DNA of 64,000 nt. Source: Pelodera strongyloides. Lineage: Eukaryota; Nematoda; Chromadorea; Rhabditida; Rhabditidae. The notes under the pieces were generated by a model. That model had not been told where the DNA came from. It saw only the letters and a program-made list of their open reading frames with translations, and searched no databases. Position numbers and translations under genes: made by a program. The DNA lies in assembly GCA_036852015.1 (NCBI GenBank), contig JAANDG010000582.1:1-64000 (forward strand), in the 5' to 3' direction. The stretch's first letter is position 1. Each line of letters begins with the position of its first letter. This document shows positions 62,401 to 64,000 of this stretch, piece after piece.

Positions 62401-63910
62401 GCGTATCACATTCACATGCAAATTTCCCAAAGTAGGTACAATACGGCTTTAACTTCAAAATCCCATATAGCTTAAAATACGTATCACAGTGCGCGCTTCA
62501 CTTAGATAACCATTTAAGCGAATCTCGCCGCTGTCTCGCCGCTGCCACATTATCAACGCGCTGATACAGTAGTAGAAAAATAACAAATGAAGTACAAAGT
62601 CCAAAGGAAAATAGTAAATTTATACCAATTGCACAGCTTCCTGAATCAACTGTCGCACACGCATCTTCCACCCGTAGATCTTGTCATTCTGAAACAAATG
62701 GCACAATAATTACACAATTACATAATTAGCAATAATTAGATGTTGGAAGTACACGTGAACAGTGAACATTTCTGCTAAAGCCCAGGTGAAACGGATTACT
62801 TCACCAGACAAAAATTCAACTTTAATCAAATCTATGAAACATGGCGAATAACTGAATGAAAGTGGTTGACGAGTACCGTGTAAATGGTATACGGCGCTCA
62901 TACAGTAAATAAAAATCTAACCAAGGAAATCGACTAACGTCTATAATTAGAATACCCAAAAATAAAACTAATGAGTAATTGCCACACTCACCTGCCTATT
63001 CACCCTGTAATGTCTCCAAATTCGTTCGTCAAAGTCGTCAAACGCCTCACGATGACGCTCCCGGTATTGACGCACACTCTGAAGTGAAGATGAGTCATTT
63101 CTACATACCTTTGGATTATTTCTACATAACTTTGGATCATTTCTACATAACTTTGTATCATTTCTATATAACTTTGGACATAATCAATGACAAATATTAA
63201 ATATTTCTTAACACATTGAAATGTGTGTGCATCAATATGATGAAAGAGATTCAGTAACAATTGAATGGTCCTAGTTCGTAGTATTATCTTGAACAAATTA
63301 ATATGGTTATTCGCACATTGCCTCAAACACCACAACGATGATAACAGTAAGATGGTAGACAAGGCAGCTGGCAGCATGCGTCTCACAACTAGCAACCACT
63401 TGTTATATCACAATATCACTTTAAAGTCACAGTTAAAGGCACTCTAACTCACATTCATCCATTGTGCCGCCTGTTTATGCGGGGTAACACCAAGCAACAC
63501 AGGGTAGTTGTATGCGGCTCCAGATACAGGGGACGGGCCTGACACTGCAATTAACTTCTCGATAGATCGAAACAAAACCATAAAAAACGTCACTTTTCAG
63601 TTTTTGGAATTCCAAGGAAAAATGTGCAATGAAAATTGACAATTCTAACTTACACAAATGCGCATATAGTGGTAAACTCGGGATTTCTATGGTAGATAGC
63701 AACCACTTTACCACGCCAAGGAGAGACTCCCTGGAGCTGGTGAATACGGATTTGAGGTAAGGGGGAGGGGGAGCCGGAGGGTACTGCCAGGGGCGTTGCC
63801 TATTGTTGGTAGATACGGTCTCAGTTCTACAAGGACAAGCAAAGCATAAATCATAACGACTCACCTGATGTACATGGCAATTGTGTGCTCGCGACCTTCG
63901 GTTTTCGGTG
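58416..63910 (-). CDS. gld-2: GLD-2/TENT2-type cytoplasmic poly(A) polymerase (5' end outside window)
   Basis: Thirteen visible exons: 63865-63910, 63453-63538, 62992-63078, 62626-62688, 62053-62183, 61260-61368, 60665-60777, 60397-60489, 60060-60150, 59671-59731, 59420-59537, 59043-59117, 58416-58569; 408 residues, phases matching. The nucleotidyltransferase core shows VGSTVNGCGSYNSDMDLCIC (Gly-Ser and two catalytic Asp) and the third Asp in EVDMNVNNVAGVYNSHL. The central domain has KHWAIVNDINDAMTGTFNSY and HCGVSPPVLPNIQYLFP; the PAP-associated domain has QTIGELLIGFFHYYANFQF and IFIEEPFDRINTARV. Family members extend mRNA poly(A) tails in the cytoplasm, often with an RNA-binding partner such as GLD-3, to activate germline mRNAs. 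The absence of an RNA-recognition motif fits GLD-2. The first exon(s) should lie beyond 64000. Confidence 0.92.
58689..58872. repeat. Family A fold-back element, long form
   Basis: GGCGAAATAGCGGCCGGTTT ... GAGTTTCAAAAACCAG ... TATCTCGCTTTAAC, with TGTGCATTTGCTCAAGC centre. In the last intron of the poly(A) polymerase gene. Confidence 0.78.
59363..59405. repeat. (GA)n microsatellite
   Basis: About twenty GA dinucleotides just upstream on the plus strand of poly(A) polymerase exon 11. Confidence 0.9.
61808..61943. repeat. Family G fold-back element
   Basis: GAGGTCGTATTCACCAA ... CAGGGAGCCCTCCC ... GGGAGGGCTCCCTG ... TTGGTGAATACGGCCTC. Its ends resemble family B ends but the inner arms differ. 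Intron of the poly(A) polymerase gene. Confidence 0.85.
62343..62453. repeat. Family D fold-back element, short form
   Basis: TTAAAGCAGTATTGTACCTA and TTTGGGAAATTTGCATATGA with the inverse CAAATTTCCCAAAGTAGGTA at the right. Intron of the poly(A) polymerase gene. Confidence 0.82.
63090..63178. repeat. 21-base tandem repeat, about four copies
   Basis: Unit TTTCTACATAACTTTGGATCA with single-base changes, directly upstream (minus strand) of the exon at 62992-63078. Confidence 0.85.
63690..63822. repeat. Decayed family G-like element
   Basis: ACCACGCCAAGGAGAGACTC, CTGGTGAATACGGATTTGAG and TTGGTAGATACGGTCTCAG give a rough fold-back resembling 61808-61943. Confidence 0.4.
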
Positions 63911-64000
63911 CTAAAGTAACTTCATTGAAAAAGGGCAAAACACCACAGGGAGACTCGAGAATTCTAATTTTCCAACACGGATTCATTACACAATATACAT

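Overview
The window is intron-rich animal DNA, most likely from a nematode. Two interstitial tracts of the nematode-type telomere hexamer TTAGGC (around 13082 and 27888) lie inside introns, and many splice acceptors end in TTTCAG. Introns run from about 40 bases to over 2 kb. I assigned genes by reading every exon across GT-AG junctions and requiring the reading phase to match. No species can be named from the sequence alone.

Layout. 74-764 (+): a short unrecognised gene. 765-4976: repeats, no gene seen. 4977-18744 (+): a 23-exon gene for a protein of about 1,440 residues with an unrecognised N-terminal two thirds, a BACK-like helical segment and a C-terminal kelch propeller. 20325-24395 (-): an RNA-binding-type protein with the split HDDR...W.HDK signature of the CASC3/Barentsz and THRAP3/BCLAF1 families and a Lys/Glu tail. 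26964-36779 (-): EDEM2-type ER mannosidase-like protein, 23 exons, with a C-terminal extension of about 300 residues. 37610-49803 (-): catalytic subunit of DNA polymerase delta, 31 exons, complete. 50348-52322 (+): ribosomal protein L5. 52568-54058 (+): an RS-domain protein resembling RSRC1, starting 245 bases after the L5 stop. 55155-56667 (-): ribosomal protein L19. 58416-63910 (-): GLD-2/TENT2 cytoplasmic poly(A) polymerase, with its 5' end beyond the window edge.

The genes are mainly housekeeping: replication, translation, ER quality control and RNA processing. They do not form one pathway. The only operon-like arrangement is L5 followed by the RS protein.

The unusual material is non-coding. 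Introns and spacers are filled with short fold-back (MITE-like) elements of at least six families, several with near-perfect arms, plus tandem arrays. One array, in the kelch gene, repeats the 3' splice junction and the first bases of the following exon. I found no bacterial features, no CRISPR array and no clear candidate for a new enzymatic system.
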